NCBI RefSeq assembly: GCF_023343835.1
Contig: NC_064447.1
Location: forward strand, 10,250,501-10,314,500
Direction: 5' to 3'
Source of the DNA: Lagopus muta
Taxonomy: Eukaryota > Chordata > Aves > Galliformes > Phasianidae
DNA: 64,000 nt
Position 1 is the first letter of the stretch, and every line of letters begins with the position of its first letter. Of this stretch, positions 31,277-45,041 are shown piece after piece. The position numbers and the translations under genes were made by a program. The notes beneath the pieces were generated by a model. That model did no database searches. It was not told the DNA's origin and worked only from the letters and a program-made list of their open reading frames with translations.

Positions 31277-34159
31277 CCTGCCGGTGACAGCCGCTCATAC
31301 TCCAGCTCTCACACCCGCTCCAGCCCTAGCAATGCCCTGCACAGATGCCACAAGTCGACCCTTATCCCAGGGGTGATTATTTACCTGTGCCTGGTTTCGG
31401 TGGGCCACGTGCCTGTGTGTGGCTCCGTGGGCTGCCCTCGGGGGCTCCTGTCTGGGCATGGCGTGGGGCCGGCAGTGCAGGGCTGGCAGGAGCTGCCGCC
31501 TGCCTCCCACCCAGCCCCACGAGTCCGGCCCGAGATGCTGGCCGCGGGGCTGCCAGCTGTAACCCAACCTCGGGGCTCGCGGCAGAATGAATAATGCAAG
31601 GGACGAGCTGCTCCTGCACGGAGACTTTTCCGAAGGAGCCAAGGAGAGGCAAGAAACACCTCTGCAGATGGTGTAGAAAGGGTAAGCCCCACAGCAAGCA
31701 TTGTTCCTGCTGCTCCTGGCTTGCAGTGGGATGCTGCAAGGGCTGAAATGTGGCACTACCAGCTGTGTGCCCCAGGAACAATGCCCTGAGCCCCCAAAGC
31801 TGCCCCGGTCCAGAGCCACTCATCCTTCAATAGGTGAATGCAAACACCACCACTTGCACTGATATCAGCACAAAGCACTGTCGCCAACCTAAAATCAGCC
31901 TCTACCACCTTTACGTTGCAATGGGGAGTCACAGAGGAGGACCTCAAGCCCACATCGTACCCTGGAGACCCACTCGAAGCAAGGAAGCCCACAGTGTGCA
32001 GCGTGGGGTCACCCTGATGTTGTGTGCACACTGCGTGTCCCGCAGCAGTGCCCACACACGCACGTGCCCATCTGTGGGGTGACCGCATCAAATCTTAATG
32101 CCAGCCCTGGATTCGTGCCGCTGTGGGTTCATGAAACTTTCAGCAGCAGCGGTGTGAATTTGCTGCCCAGAGCACGCCGTGCAGGCGAGGTGGCACCGTT
32201 CCAGCCCCTCCTCCCCACCCTGGCCCACGCACAGCTCGCCATCACCGTGCCACATGTAACAGCCCTGCTGGAGGCACGAGCACCCATCCTGCGCCCCGCA
32301 CCATTCACCTGCTGGCACAGCCTGATGGAGTGGAGCACAGTGGCTGCCAACCCCCCTGTGCCATCCCCACAGCCCCAACCCTCCGTACTGTGCTTCACCC
32401 CAGGAAGCTGCAGGTCCCACCTTCACCCTACCACCCTCCATGGTCCCCATCATTTCCTATTCTCCATCCAAATTGTGCGATCCCTACCCCCACCCTCCAT
32501 CCTCCAGGAGTTGTGCATGGCAGTGCACATCCTCCAGGCATGGCATGGCAGTGGGCATCAGCCATGCTCTCAGCACCGCATGGCACCGGCACAGCTCCCC
32601 GTGCTTTGCCATGGCTGTGGCCGCGATGAGGGCTCATCAAGAGGACATACCAAGAGAGGGAGAACAAGGGAGAGCGGGCAGCACAGCCCCAGATAGATGA
32701 GCTCCCACACAGCCCTGCCCAGATCTCCCCATAGACCGCTTTCGTGCCATCTCATACTAAAGGTACAGCCTTCCCATATGCCTTTGGCACAGAGCCTGCA
32801 GGGAGCTGAGGATACCTGGGACAACAATGGGGTCCAGAGCGTCCTCTGACCACATCACCACTGAAGGGCTCCAGACCTCTCCCCAGGAGCCCTCCAAGCC
32901 CCGAAGCACCACAGGTCTTTCCCTGGTGCCCTCTGAGCTGGCTGCTCGTTTTCATCCCTAAAACCAAACCCAAGAGCATGGGGACCAGCAGTTCCCTGGC
33001 AACATGCGCTGCATCCAGGCTGGCCAGGAAACCTGCCTGGAGCAAGGCGTGACCCAGAGGAGAGGATGGAGCAGATGCTGCAGAGGACAGAGCAGCTGGG
33101 TGTGATACAAACAGATTTGTGCTTAAACCAGCTGGCACACACCCCAAAATGCTGACTCACAGCCCCAGCCATGCCATGCAGCCAGGTCACGGCCCCACAG
33201 TGTCACCTTGACCACAGAGCTCATCCTAAGGGCCTCGGCTTCCAGGACAGGGAGGGTTCCTGAGGTACCACATCCCCAGGATAAATGAAACGCAGGGAAG
33301 GAGCGGTAAGAAAAGCAGGGCAGATGCTTGTGGGGAAGGATAGGGTATTTTGGACAGGAAGCTCTGTGCCAGAGAGCAACAGAAACACTGTGGCCATGGG
33401 AAGGTGAGGCAAGGAGGATTAAAGGCTGGGAGCAGGCATGCAGATGTGACACAACGCTGCGTACCGTGACCGGGAAGACGGCAGCATAAGGACCAACAGT
33501 GCACAAAGGTCCCTCCCAGCACCTTGTCCATCGCAGCCCCCACAAGCCCAGGGTTTGAGCCACCTACCTGGGGCACCCACAGCACTCACCTGGGTAGCCT
33601 GGCTTGCTCGCATGCCCTGGCACTGCTGGCTCTGCACTCTCCCTCAGGGACCGTCACTCTCCTGGCAGACCCATATTTGCCGCACGGCAGCTGCCGGCTG
33701 CTGCTACCCAATGCATATTTGATGACTGCTATTATTCTCATCTCTGCTCATGAGCGGAGGGATGGGAGCTAATCTTCCCGTGTGCAGGGCTGGGGGGAAG
33801 CATGGATGGAGCAGCTGGAGGGGCAGCCAGCCCTGATCCCTGGCCTTTATCCCACGGTGACGCAGCTGGACAGTACCACAGCCCTATCCCTCCCAGGACA
33901 GATGTGTCACGAGCCCCAGATGTGAGCAGACAGCAAAAGGCCCTGACCCACTCCTCCCCACAAGCCAAAGCACATTTAGGAAGAGAAATCACAGGGACAC
34001 GGGGCCACACACCAGCGAGCTCTCTCACAACGGGGCTGGGACTGAGCAGCCCTGCAGGCACCCCAAGGAGGGAAGCATCCTGCACGGGAACATCTCCAAT
34101 CTCTACTCCTTCCTCCCAGAGCCGCACGCCTGGGCTCCATCTCCTCCCTGCTAACACGT

Positions 34160-34640
34160 CCCTGCCGTAATGCGGTGGGTATTTATTATGCTGATTCCTC
34201 AGAAAGCAAAAGGCTTAACTGCAAATTACAATCAATAGCCCCAATCCCCAAGGGGAGGGTTCATCATTTAGCAGGCGCAACCAGAGGAATTCTAAACTAT
34301 TTGCCAGCCATAAATCCTCCTCTCCGCAGCCTCCCCAGCCAGCGTGGCACAATGTGCAATGTCTGCTTGGGGGTGACCCTTGTCAGCATTAGAAACAATT
34401 AAGCTGTCAGTGTGGATCGTGGCTCTTATATACAGTCCCGAGCAGCGCTTTAAGATGTCAGTGTGATGGGGTGAGGGAAGCTGGTGGAGGCGAGCCTGCC
34501 GCAGTAACCATCTCTCATTGAATTAAATGAATGTATTTGGAGTCAGTCTCTTTTTATTACCTTGCGAACGATTCCTGACTAAATTAAATTATAAAAGGAG
34601 TGTTCAGCCAATCAAACCTGCTTGATTGCCTGGAACAAGC
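34160..34640. promoter_or_regulatory. AT-rich island, possible conserved enhancer upstream of MYO15A
   Basis: Between GC-rich flanks lies a block dense in homeodomain-type cores (TTAATT, AATTAA, TTTATTAC), with runs such as GAATTAAATGAATGTATTTG and ACTAAATTAAATTATAAAAG, and no open frame. Such sharply bounded AT-rich, complex sequence near a developmentally regulated gene is typical of conserved non-coding elements. This is inference only; conservation was not tested. Confidence 0.35.
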
Positions 34641-35149
34641 ATTTTAAACAGAGCACGCCTCGGGCCTTTGCTGTTTCCACGATGAGATGGAGGGCAGCTG
34701 ATGGACTGTGTCAAAGCTGATCCACCCCGCTCCACACCTGGAGCATCACTCAGCAGCCACACGCAGCCCCACACCACCAGCAAGGGCCAAGGCAGGCTGG
34801 GTGCGACTGGGGGAGCAGGGCATGGTGCTAAAGAAGGCAGAGCAGGCTGGAAGAGCAGAGATGGCAGCAACTGCAGTGCAGAGCAGCAGCCCCAGCCCAG
34901 CCAGGCTGCTGCCTCTTGGTTTTGTCCAGGAGAACCTCCTCTTGTACAGCAGGAATCAGCACAATGCCTGCTTCTGCACCCCATCCTGCACCTGCCTTCC
35001 TCCAAAAACGTTCAGCAAGGAGTCCCTCAGTACATCTCCCTTTGCTAGCTAACAAGGGGTCTGAGCAATTCCACAGAGCTCAGGAGGCTCTGGTACAACA
35101 CAAACACTGCAGTGATTTCCCACCCACCCCTTGAGAGACATCTTCAGGC

Positions 35150-35480
35150 AAAGCTGCTGCTGCATTGAATTGCAATGCTTGCAGCTTTTAGCATCAGCAC
35201 AGAACAATTACAGAATCTGTCTGAAAGAATGAGCACTGCAATTAGAATGCACGCATTTCCAAACACAGCTATGAACTCGCTTGCAAAAACAGCCACTCTT
35301 GCTTCAGAAAAGAAATGAGCTTCTTCTGGTTTAACGACTTCTACTCCATCCGCTTTCCAAATTTAATTGCCTATCAGTTCATTCTGAACAGGATGAAATG
35401 CACAATTTCCTAAGTGAATAGCGAGGCTAATTAGAGGTTTTAATGATGGTGTGCTGGACCAGTCAGTTTTAAAAGTGAAC
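35150..35480. promoter_or_regulatory. Second AT-rich island, possible conserved enhancer
   Basis: About 330 bases of complex AT-rich sequence with TTTAATTGCC, GCTAATTAGAG and TTTTAATGATGG, no repeats and no open frame. It sits 4-5 kb upstream of the MYO15A giant exon and about 2 kb downstream of the DRG2 polyadenylation signal. A regulatory role is inferred from composition and position. Confidence 0.3.
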
Positions 35481-36826
35481 ACACTAGAGGAAGGCACTAA
35501 CCAGGTAGGTTACACTGTGCATTTTAGCCTCACGTGAGCATCCACCACCTCCCCAGCTGCACACACTGCCCGGCCTAAGGACAAAGCACACTCAGCACCT
35601 CCAGCTGCCCAGCTGTGCACTGGGGCTTGGCAGGCTCCTTGGTTTGGAGTGAGAGTCAGAAAGTCAGGGACAAAACGAAACCAAAAGAACTCTTTGTGTG
35701 GGAGGCTCTTTGCCTGTGCAACCTTCAGAGGAAATTTAAAGGGCGAGTTAATGTGCTGGAACGGCATCCCCCCCGATTCACACAGAGAAGTGCTTGCTTT
35801 CTGCAGCCAGCTCAGGCATAATGCTGCTAATTTGGAGCTCATTCTCCACTAGCTGCCACCGAGGTTGGGATTTGCTCTGCACTCCAGCTGTGAACAAAGC
35901 CAGAAACAGGGAAGGGAACTTACAGAGTTCAAAGTCACCTTCTCAGTTTGGGTATTGTGAATAACATCGTGCCTGGCTCCCACGCCACCTCGCAGAGGTC
36001 CTCTCCATCCTCAGAGCCCTCTCACTGCTGCCTCACGATCTACTCCACCTCGCCACCTTCTGCAGCAGCATCTGTCATTCTTCAGGAGGCCAAAGGTAAA
36101 AAGAGAGTTAGAGAACACACCAAAGTGCCAAACCACTGCAGGCAGACAGCCACGGGTCACATGAAATAGCGATTTTTATTCTCTCAGATAAAATATTCCT
36201 TCCATTTCTGCTCGATCAGTTTGTGAGGGGTGGGGAGGCACGCAGAAGAGGGAAGGAGCCCTGCTCAGACAAGTTTGCTATCAGACCTGTCCTCACAGTC
36301 AACAATCCACATCAGACTGAACTCTTTTCCAATGAAAGAAAATAAAAGCTATCGGCAACTCTTGATCCCAGAAGGAAAGAGCTGTTCTCTATCAGGCACT
36401 CTGAATTGCTTAGCATCAGTACTTAGTGAAAGAGCATGATTAGAAAAATCCCAGATTTCTGAGTAAAATATCCAATCAAGAAACACTATTGAACAGAGAT
36501 GGGGTAAAACCCACAGCATGGGATGGCGCTGGGCTCAGAGAGCTGTTATGGGAATTTAGGGGCAGGGCTGAGAAAGAAGCACATCCCAAGCAATGCTCCT
36601 GGGGACCAACGGGCAGGACAAGAGCAGAGCAAACTCCCAAGATCTCTCCTTGGGCCATGATATGCCAGAAGCAAATCCTCACTGCAGCCCATGGCTCTCT
36701 GATCGTACCCTGCTGCAGTTTGGCCAGGTTAGCCATTCCTTAACAAAGTTTCAGTTCTCACCTCTCAGTACCAGTTGGACAAGGATGTCCTACAAAGCCC
36801 TCTGCAGAGGTAACAGGAGGCACAGA

Positions 36827-36865
36827 GTAATTGTAATTACTGTAATTACTTTGTAATGTAATTGA
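36827..36865. repeat. Clustered GTAATTAC-type motifs
   Basis: Within 39 bases the core TAATT or its variant occurs four times (GAGTAATT, GTAATTAC twice, GTAATGTAATT), about 8 bases apart. It is either a short decayed tandem repeat or a homotypic homeodomain site cluster, lying just beyond the DRG2 3' end. Confidence 0.5.
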
Positions 36866-37204
36866 GGGACCATCATAAGTTCAGGGCTTGTCGGACTGAA
36901 GCCTCCAACTACAAAAGCTGTAGAGACCACACGTCCGGAGAGCAGAGGAGGAAGAACTTTGTTGTCTGTTTCAGAGCAACACTTAAATTAAGTGACTAGA
37001 TAAGCAGCAAAGCATCAGCAACGTTCTTCCAGCTCTGGTTCCTCTGTTCCAAAGCACAGGGCCACATTTATCCACACAAACCTATGAACTTTCCCTTAGC
37101 TGAGCAAGCTACTGGTAGGTTAACACACAGACATGTGTGCAGATCTTACTGGGGCAGGACATTGCTGGCTGCAGGAACTGTGTCCTAGAAGAGCTGGCTC
37201 CCCT

Positions 37205-37210
37205 TTTATT
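37205..37210 (-). terminator. DRG2: Candidate DRG2 polyadenylation signal AATAAA
   Basis: Minus-strand AATAAA about 300 bases after the DRG2 stop codon. It is the first canonical hexamer I see downstream of the stop and gives a 3' UTR of about 0.3 kb. Confidence 0.5.
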
Positions 37211-37513
37211 TTTCTTTTTTATAATATATTGAAGAAACATTACTTTGCCTGAAATGCTGCAAGATGGAAACCCATCTTCCCCATCCCCACCTGCATGTAC
37301 AGCAGCCTCATTTTAAGCCTTTCTCCAAGAGAAGGAGCTTCACAGAAGCCTTCTCACTTTCTTGGCTGTGGAACACATCTCTCTTTTCTCTCTTTTTCCT
37401 TTTTTCTTTCTTTCTTTTTTTTTTTTCCCCGTTTAGTTTTGCTTTTATGTGGTCAGATCCAATTTGAGTGATTAAAGACAAGGCCAGGCACCAGCAAAGA
37501 GCAGCAAGGGGAG

Positions 37514-40500
37514 CTACTTCTTTACGATCTGAATGACATCTTCATGCTCCATCATATGGGTTAAGCCCACTCTTTGAGGGCTGTATTTTGTGCTTGTCCC
37601 CTTAGAAGAAAAACAGGGAGAAGGGTTAGAAGGCAACCAGTCACACCAGGACAAGGATTTCTGTTGTTAAACACTGCTGTTAAACACTTACCCATACCAA
37701 GGCGTATTTGAACTGGCTGGCTAATGATCTGTGAATCCGGTGGCACTGCAAGACAGACAGACAGCATGTGAGGCAGCTCAGGAGCCCTTTGTAAACAACT
37801 TGCTCACCAATCAGGATTTAGAAGCAACTCCTGTCTACATCAGAAATGACAATAGTGGTTTTAGAAGCCAGTTAGCAGCACTTGAAATACAAAATAGATG
37901 CACAGGAATCTGTAGATCACCAAAAGTCCCGTTTCACTGCTTCCATGTGCTTTTTCACTGCTCTGTATCAAGTAATTCTAAAAAGATCTTTCCTAGCAGC
38001 CAGGAAAGAAACCCAAGGCAGATGGAATCAGTAAAGGTAACAAAAGGAGAAGCCCAGCTAAGCACTGGCATACCCCCTACTTTTAAAAACTCATATAAAT
38101 CATAGCAGGCTCGAAGATTCCTTCTACAGATAATTAATTATAAATAACAGAGAAATTACCACATGCTCCACAGAAGCCCCTTTCCGTAGGATAATGGCAT
38201 CTGTGAAGTCTGGTCTCTCTGCAAAAAAGCAAAGGGATAAAAAGAATCACTGGCTTTGCACTGAACGTGTTCTAACACGCTGACATTGTGCCACATTGTT
38301 TTCTGCTTATTGCTCTCCAACCCCCTGCCTTGTCACACTTGCCAACAGCCTTCAGACACAGGCATCCAAGCAGCTGAAAGCACTGAACCTCTTCTGCCCA
38401 CACTCCAGCACCCACAGGTTCAGTTATCCATGGCACAGCTCTCTCACAACTCACCTTCTGCAACCCCCTTCCAAAGACTTGGCTTTCAACAAAGAAGACA
38501 AAGTCAGAGCACACCTGTCTGAGTACAATGGCACCACTCTGCAGTTTTCTGTAAAATCCCCGGGGTTTCACAGCTTAACAAACTCACAGAAAATTCCTTA
38601 ATCCTCTCATATCCACCCACTTCAGAGCTGTTTAGTTGTGATCACAGCCAGGGGAAGAACGCCTTGGAAAAGGAACAAGTTATAGATGTGCCTTCACCAT
38701 CAGGAAAAGCTACAGGTGAATGGTAAAGCACAAGGAGGATCAAAGGCACCAGAGCTCCAGGAGCCCAGCATGGGAATCACCAAATCTCCCACAGAAGGAA
38801 CAGGAGACCTCTTCTGGGCAGCAATCTGCTCATCACAGACTGCACACAGTAACTGTTAGAAGAAGGAAGCTGCAAGCTTGAAAACTTTATGACAGCATCA
38901 TGAAAAGCCTCATAATAATTCAGCTCTTCTAGTGCAGAGAAAATAGGTGAATCAGACAAAACAGAAAGCAAGAGTTAATGCTGAAAGCTGGTTAGGGAGT
39001 ACGTAGCTGCAGCATTTCCAAAAGGTCACTCAGAGCCAGGCATCCAAGCCCCACTGGCAGCCTGTCTGTGTTTGTGAGCAGCAGCCCTTTGTGCCTTTCA
39101 AACCTCCTGCTCAGCCAGTGGCCACTTACGTCCTCGTTTCTTGGTGTAGATGCAGGTAAGTGCCAGGTATTCCCACAGCTTCTCCAGCAAGTAATCCAGG
39201 TTCAATTTCATGCCACAGCTGTAAAACACGAGGAAAGACTCAGTGTTTATTGCTGTTGTGATTTAGAGATCCAGAAGAACAAGGTGAAACATCTAATTAC
39301 AGAGCTAGGGTACAAGGGAAAATGTCTGTAATGATGTCATTACAGGAAAAGCACAAGATGAAATTAATAGGGCTTTCTGAAAGGAAGTAGCTTTGAAGCA
39401 GCAAAGCCCCAGTCACCCCAGTCAGATACATCAGTGCTTCCAAGGGAACAAGCTGGAGACTTATTCTGCCCTGCAGATGGTGTGAGGAAGCCAAGCAGCC
39501 TGCCTCTCCAGGGGAAGGAAGCCCAGAAAAAGCTGCACAGTGGCTCTCTGCTCCTACCTGATTACAACACTGTGGGGTCTCCGAGCAAGTCGATCCACTT
39601 CCTCCATAGATATCTGGTCAATCTTGTTATAAACCTAAGACAAATGAGAAAGAATGCACTCCTTAGGATGTCAGTTCAGCAGCACTGCAAGGAAGGCAGA
39701 CACACACATGTGGGTATAAACAAGGCAGCTCAGCATCTGATATAGAAACACGGATCCTACCAGCCAGAGGCAGGCCAAGGCTTTTCAGAAATTCACCTGT
39801 TGAAGTTAAGGAGCCTGAATGCAAGTTTGGACCTTCTAAACCTCTCAATTTGGGCTGACTAGCAGTGTGCTCTCCAGCATCATGAATTTAACTCCAGGCT
39901 CGGCCATTATCAAACAAAGCCGTTAAAGGACCTCTGGCTCAAGGAAACATTCACAAAAACTCCAATGTGGGATGCTGGCAGCAGAGGAACTGAAGGCTCC
40001 ACACCACAGCAGCGAGCTGCGCTACCAGCGTGCAGAGCTCACGCTGCTCCACGGCAGCAGCCACTAGAGGGCACAGGGAGAGCACACAGCACAGCTGCAG
40101 GTAGAAGGAGCAAAAAACGCCCACCTCCTCATCCCCAACCGTTACGGCTTTGAGAGTCAGGAAGACGCCGAGATTCCTTCTGTAAAGAGGCGTTTAGTGC
40201 TGCAGAAGGCGGGCTGCTTCTGAGATACTCACGTAAAGGCATGGCATGTAGACCCTGTTGCCTACAATCACGTCAATGAACTCGTCAGGAGAACAGTCCT
40301 CTCTGAAAAGGACTTCAGCGTTGAAGATTTCTGAGGTGAACATTGTCAAGGTCCAAATCCTGCATGCCTAAACACAGCTGCGAGTCAATGGCCTGCAGCT
40401 GCCTGGTGCAGCATGGAGAAAGGGAATAAAAATGGGACAAATCAACCCAGGCCTCCTCTCACCCCACCAGGCACACAGCGAGGCCATCCCACAGCAGCTA

Positions 40501-43500
40501 TCGTTTGGCTCGAGAGCTGCTGGCTTGAGGCTCCAGTGCCTCTCATTTTAGGAAAAGGATACTATACTCATGGAGGATGAGCTGTACCAACTTCTCGGAG
40601 CACTGAGTGAGTGTGACAGTGGAGTTGAAGGATATACCTCCACCCTTCTTCGGCTGCAAGACAATCAATCAACTCAAGAACAGCCTCCAAAAGCCACCGC
40701 CTGCTTCATCTGCCCAATGCAATGGGCAGCACACATTGCCCTTGGCTTCCATTAAGCAGCCTGACACAAGCTGTGCTTCTAACAGCCCAGGAAAGCTCAC
40801 CTTGAAGTAGATATTTGGTTTGCTTTTATTCAGACGGATTCCTACAGATTCCAGTTCTTTCTCCAGCAGGGCCCTGCAGGGACACTGCACGTTAGTACCT
40901 GTGAGATTGAGCCCAGCCAGGTGAGCCCACACTCTTCCTTTTTGACTGCCATACTGATACAACCTTGTTATCAACTCACTGCAACATAACACCCTCTGCT
41001 AATGCAGGACAGGGTCTGCAGTGGAAATCTAGCTCAAATCCATCTCTGCACAGCCATCCTGGAGGAATGATCTTTCAGCTGAGAAGCCCAAGCTGAGGTC
41101 TGCAGAAAGTTCTGTAAATGCTGCTCCCAGTTAGCCAGCATGCCATGGAGCACAACCCCAATCTTGCACTCAAGCTTAAATAGCAGTGTCCCTCCAGGTC
41201 TCCAACGTACCTGGGATACGGTGTTTCAGGGAGCTGGAATGTTTCCTGGGCACGTGGAAACTGCTGAACCTGACTCAGCATCCCAGCCCCACACACCCAG
41301 CAGCACGCACTCACCGCTGCACTTCACCCTTCGTGGCATCCAGCATCATAATGACAACATCTGCTGTCCTGGCCACAGCGATCACCTGCCGGCCTCTGCC
41401 CTTCCCTGAGGAGAGAGGACATGGCTGTGTATCAAGAAGAGAAGCCAGCTGTGAGTCCTGTGACAGATGGGGACTGCTGTTTGGGAGCAAGGGAAAGGAT
41501 CCTGCAATCCTGTGCTGGCCGCAGTCAGCTGTCAAGGGGTCCCTGTGTGAGCACATCTGGCCCATCCAGTGCTACCTTCTGCCCAGCACAAGCCTCCAGA
41601 ACATTCTCTGCTGCTGCTCTTCTGTCATGGCTTACACAAGTAGCACACATAAAGCTGGCTGTATGTTGAAATGTCACTGCTGCCAGCTGGGCAGACCCCA
41701 GACCTGAGCAGTGGGAGTGGCTCCAGGTGGCAGAGGCAGCTTATGCAGGGCAGTGAGGTGGGCATTTTCTGGTCAAAAGAGAGAGAGACCTCATCAACCA
41801 ACCGGGCTGTGCTCCTCTAAGAGACCATCAGGATGTCTTCCTAAATTTTGTAAATGTTTCTTTTGTCACGACCTGCTGATAAGGAAGATAATGAAGCAGA
41901 AGCACAAAGGCCCAGAATCAGGAGTCATGGAAGGACTTGCAGGAAATTAATCAAAAGAAGTTACTGTTCAGCTGTAATTCCCCCCTCCTCCTCTCCAGCA
42001 TCTTTCTTTAGATTTCCTCTGTACCAGAAAGCAGATGAGCAAAATAACACTCATGCAAGAAGGTGAGAAGTGACTGACTTGCTTTGGCTCCCACCTCCAG
42101 AAAAGCATCTTTCTGCTACATATAGAGCCTTACGTGGGCCAGGGATAAGAATCGTGCCTCACATAAGATCAAGAATGCCAGTTTGGAAAGCCAGTGTGGG
42201 AACTGTTGGCCTGGGAAAGCTGCTGATGTTTGATCTGGGCAAGAATGATACTGAGTGCAAGTCCCTCCTTTACATCAACATAGAGATCAGCCAACCTTGT
42301 GCTGCTCCTTCAATGATTCCAGGCAGATCCAACAGCTGAATATTGGCTCCTTTATACTGAAAAGGAAACGGATACAAAGTTGAAAGCCTTGTGCAGGGTA
42401 CCTCAGCTGCCCTGAAAGCCCCAGGCACAAGCTGAGCTCCAAAGCCTGCAGAGAGTGGAACTGAATGAACGCCAGTAGTGGAAGACAACTTTCCACAAAG
42501 CTGGTGGCTTTGTTTTGATGAGGCAACCTCTGGAGTGTTTCCCATTAAGCTGTGTTCAACTGTGGGTCACACTGCAATTCTAGCCTCCTAAAGAGTCACA
42601 TAACTGCAGTCTGAAAACAGCACAGTGCAACTGCAACAATATTCCAAACTGATACATAGAAAAGAAAGGGAAAAAAAATCCAACAGCTCTATTTTGGTCT
42701 AACAAGTAAAGCTCAGTAATGAGCAAATGCCATAATCCCTTACCAAGACGGGTCAGAACTACTGGTGTGTGTTGCAGGTCTTACAGCACCAGGAAGAAAA
42801 AGGGGGGACCTTTGTTCATTGGATCAGCAGAGTCACCATGTTTCAAGCTGCTGCTGCAGTAAGTCCTCAGTAACAGCTTCAGCTGGTGACTGGAGCCTGA
42901 GGCTGCATTTGGATGCATTGCAGTGCTGGTGTTCATTTTAACACCAATACGTCTGCTTCCACTAGTTAAATCTGCTTTCAATTCTGACCCAAGTTTTCTC
43001 ATTACTCTTGGATACTTTTCAGTCTGATGCCCTTTACCATTTGCTTTACTGATAGACACTCAAACCACCGCTAATGAAATTCCTCAAGGACAGGAGCAGT
43101 TGTATTTTCTTTCCAAATTGATCATGGTACAGATTGCCTCTTTTAAAGCTTCATTAAAAACAAATCTGTCAAGGTTTCCAGCCATCTGGTCAATGGTGCC
43201 AATAGCAGTTATAAAAAATTCAGCTGAGAATTCCTGTATTGCTCTGGTCAGTCGAACTGTGCCGTACGAAACCCCGAGCAGGCAGTCAATCTTGAAGAGT
43301 TATGCAGCCTGGAGAAGTGCTACATCAGCACTGCAGGTTGCAGACTTGATATTGCAAGCACTCAAGACTTGGTGAAGTTTAAAGCAGAGGTCAGCAGAGA
43401 TCTCCAGATATTGCTGCTTCTCAGTGGTAATACAGGTGTAACTGCTGTGAGCAGAGTTCTGTACACGTCTGGATTTCTTACCGCTACCTTCTATGAAAGG

Positions 43501-45041
43501 GAGGAAAATCCTACTTACTTCTATGACTCCTGGGATACATGTCAGGGTTGTGAACTCATAAGATGCAGCTTCACTGGCAGTTGAGGTCATTAAACTCAAA
43601 AACGTGGACTGAAAAAGCAAGAGATGGCCATCACAAGAGGTACTGAAATGAAAGCACTGACACGCGTTCAGCAAAACATGCAATACTAAAAAGCGTTCAT
43701 CTGTTTTTAAAGTCAGGTTGCAGCCATGCAGGACCCAGGGACTGAAGCAGTAACGGGTCTGCCAGCATGAAGATAAAACCTATTCTCTTGCCTACGTTCT
43801 CAGCAGTGGCTGCACTAGTTAATTCTTCATTAACTAATGGCAAGAAGGTGAAATACAGAGAGATGACAGATACCTGCTTTACAGCCCCTGCCAGTCTCAA
43901 ACCCAGACAAACCACACTGCAAGGTTAACTCGGACACACTGACCTTACCCACAGAAGGAAAACCAATCAGTGCCACTCGGGCATCTCCAGATTTCATCAC
44001 ATCGAAGCCTTCTCCTTTAGCAGCAGAGGATTTGGAAGGTTCTAACAACTGAGCTCTGTATTTTGCAAGCTTTGCCTTCAGCAGGCCAAGATGGTACTCG
44101 GTAGCTGAAATAACAGAAGCGCAGCAACTGGTTAAAGACAGTGCCTGATAACTCACCTCTGGAAACAAGAGCCTTCCTAAAATGAAACCTCAGATTTCAG
44201 TCCATAGCTTAACACACCCTACCCACATCCAGGTGTTCTGTACCTTCTGAGATATCGGCCACTGAGAGTAAAGTCTTACAGTAACCTGCACGCAAGTCAA
44301 ACTTCAAGGAAATAAGATGTTTTCAGGTTGGATATTAGGAACAATTTCTTCTTGGAAAGAGCGGTCAGGCACTGGCACTGCTGCAAGGGAGCGGTGGGGT
44401 CACCGTCCCTGGAGGTGCTCCAGACTGTGGAGATGTGGCACTGAGGGCTGTGGGCACGGAGGGATGGGTTGGGAGGAGGCACAGCCTGCAAGGAACAGCC
44501 CGCCCCGGGCAGAATGCCTCTGCACAGCCCTCCTGCAGCATCCACCACTGCAAAAACGCAGGATACTCTGCCAACTTTTAAAACGATGCTCAGCTTAGAG
44601 CTCACGTACACGAATACAGCATTTACCAACTTATTCTTGAATTTACACCCGACACAGAGGAGAAGGCAGCTCGCTCAACAGAAGCTTGTAACAGGGGATG
44701 GCAGTTTTTACCAGCTCTCCTTGCCAGCATTCAGCACAGCCTCCAGCCCGCAGAAGCAGCAGGGCTGCCCTGCCCGGCCCTGCCTTGAATTCAAGCATCC
44801 GAATTCCAACCCGGTGCGACCAGCAGCCCGGCTCCCACCGCCGGGACGCGCCGGGCTGCGGAGGGGGCACGCGAGGAGAGAGCGGCCCGTGAAGAGCGCC
44901 CGGCGCCCGCCCTGCCCAACCTGTGCGCTTCTACAGCCGCAACCACCGCTTCCCTCCGCTCCTCGCCCCCCCGGCACCTTTGTTCTTCTGGGTGCGGGCG
45001 ATTTCCTTCTCGATCTCGGAGATCTTCTCCAGGATGCCCAT
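37514..45041 (-). CDS. DRG2: Developmentally regulated GTP-binding protein 2, complete
   Basis: Cytosolic GTPase of the Obg/DRG family that associates with translating ribosomes and is stabilised by its partner DFRP2 (RWDD1). Thirteen coding exons: 44978-45041, 43944-44104, 43519-43608, 42296-42356, 41315-41405, 40801-40873, 40563-40653, 40233-40330, 39558-39634, 39130-39218, 38160-38218, 37692-37745, 37514-37600. They total 1095 bases, 364 residues plus stop, the same length as human. G1 GFPSVGKS is at 69-76, G3 DLPG at 115-118, G4 NKID at 246-249; the C-terminal TGS domain follows and the protein ends QIVKK. All borders are GT/AG in phase; the donor at 40562 (GTATCC) is weak, and the acceptor before 37600 is AAG. 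Near-identity to human makes the call certain. Confidence 0.98.
44320..44480 (+). repeat. CR1 LINE fragment in DRG2 intron 1
   Basis: Matches the CR1 3' third: AGGTTGGATATTAGGAACAA, TTTCTT..GAAAGAG, then GGTCACCGTCCCTGGAGGTG and GATGTGGCACTGAGGG. The terminal ATTCTATGA repeats are missing. It is opposite in orientation to DRG2. Confidence 0.85.

Larger units (their letters stand above)
31277..37204. other. Gene-free stretch between MYO15A and DRG2
   Basis: No exon of a recognisable protein is visible on either strand over nearly 6 kb. The first (non-coding) exon and promoter of MYO15A should lie here, in minus orientation, but I cannot place them. The left half (31.3-34.1 kb) is GC-rich mixed sequence. 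The right half contains AT-rich islands described separately. Confidence 0.7.
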
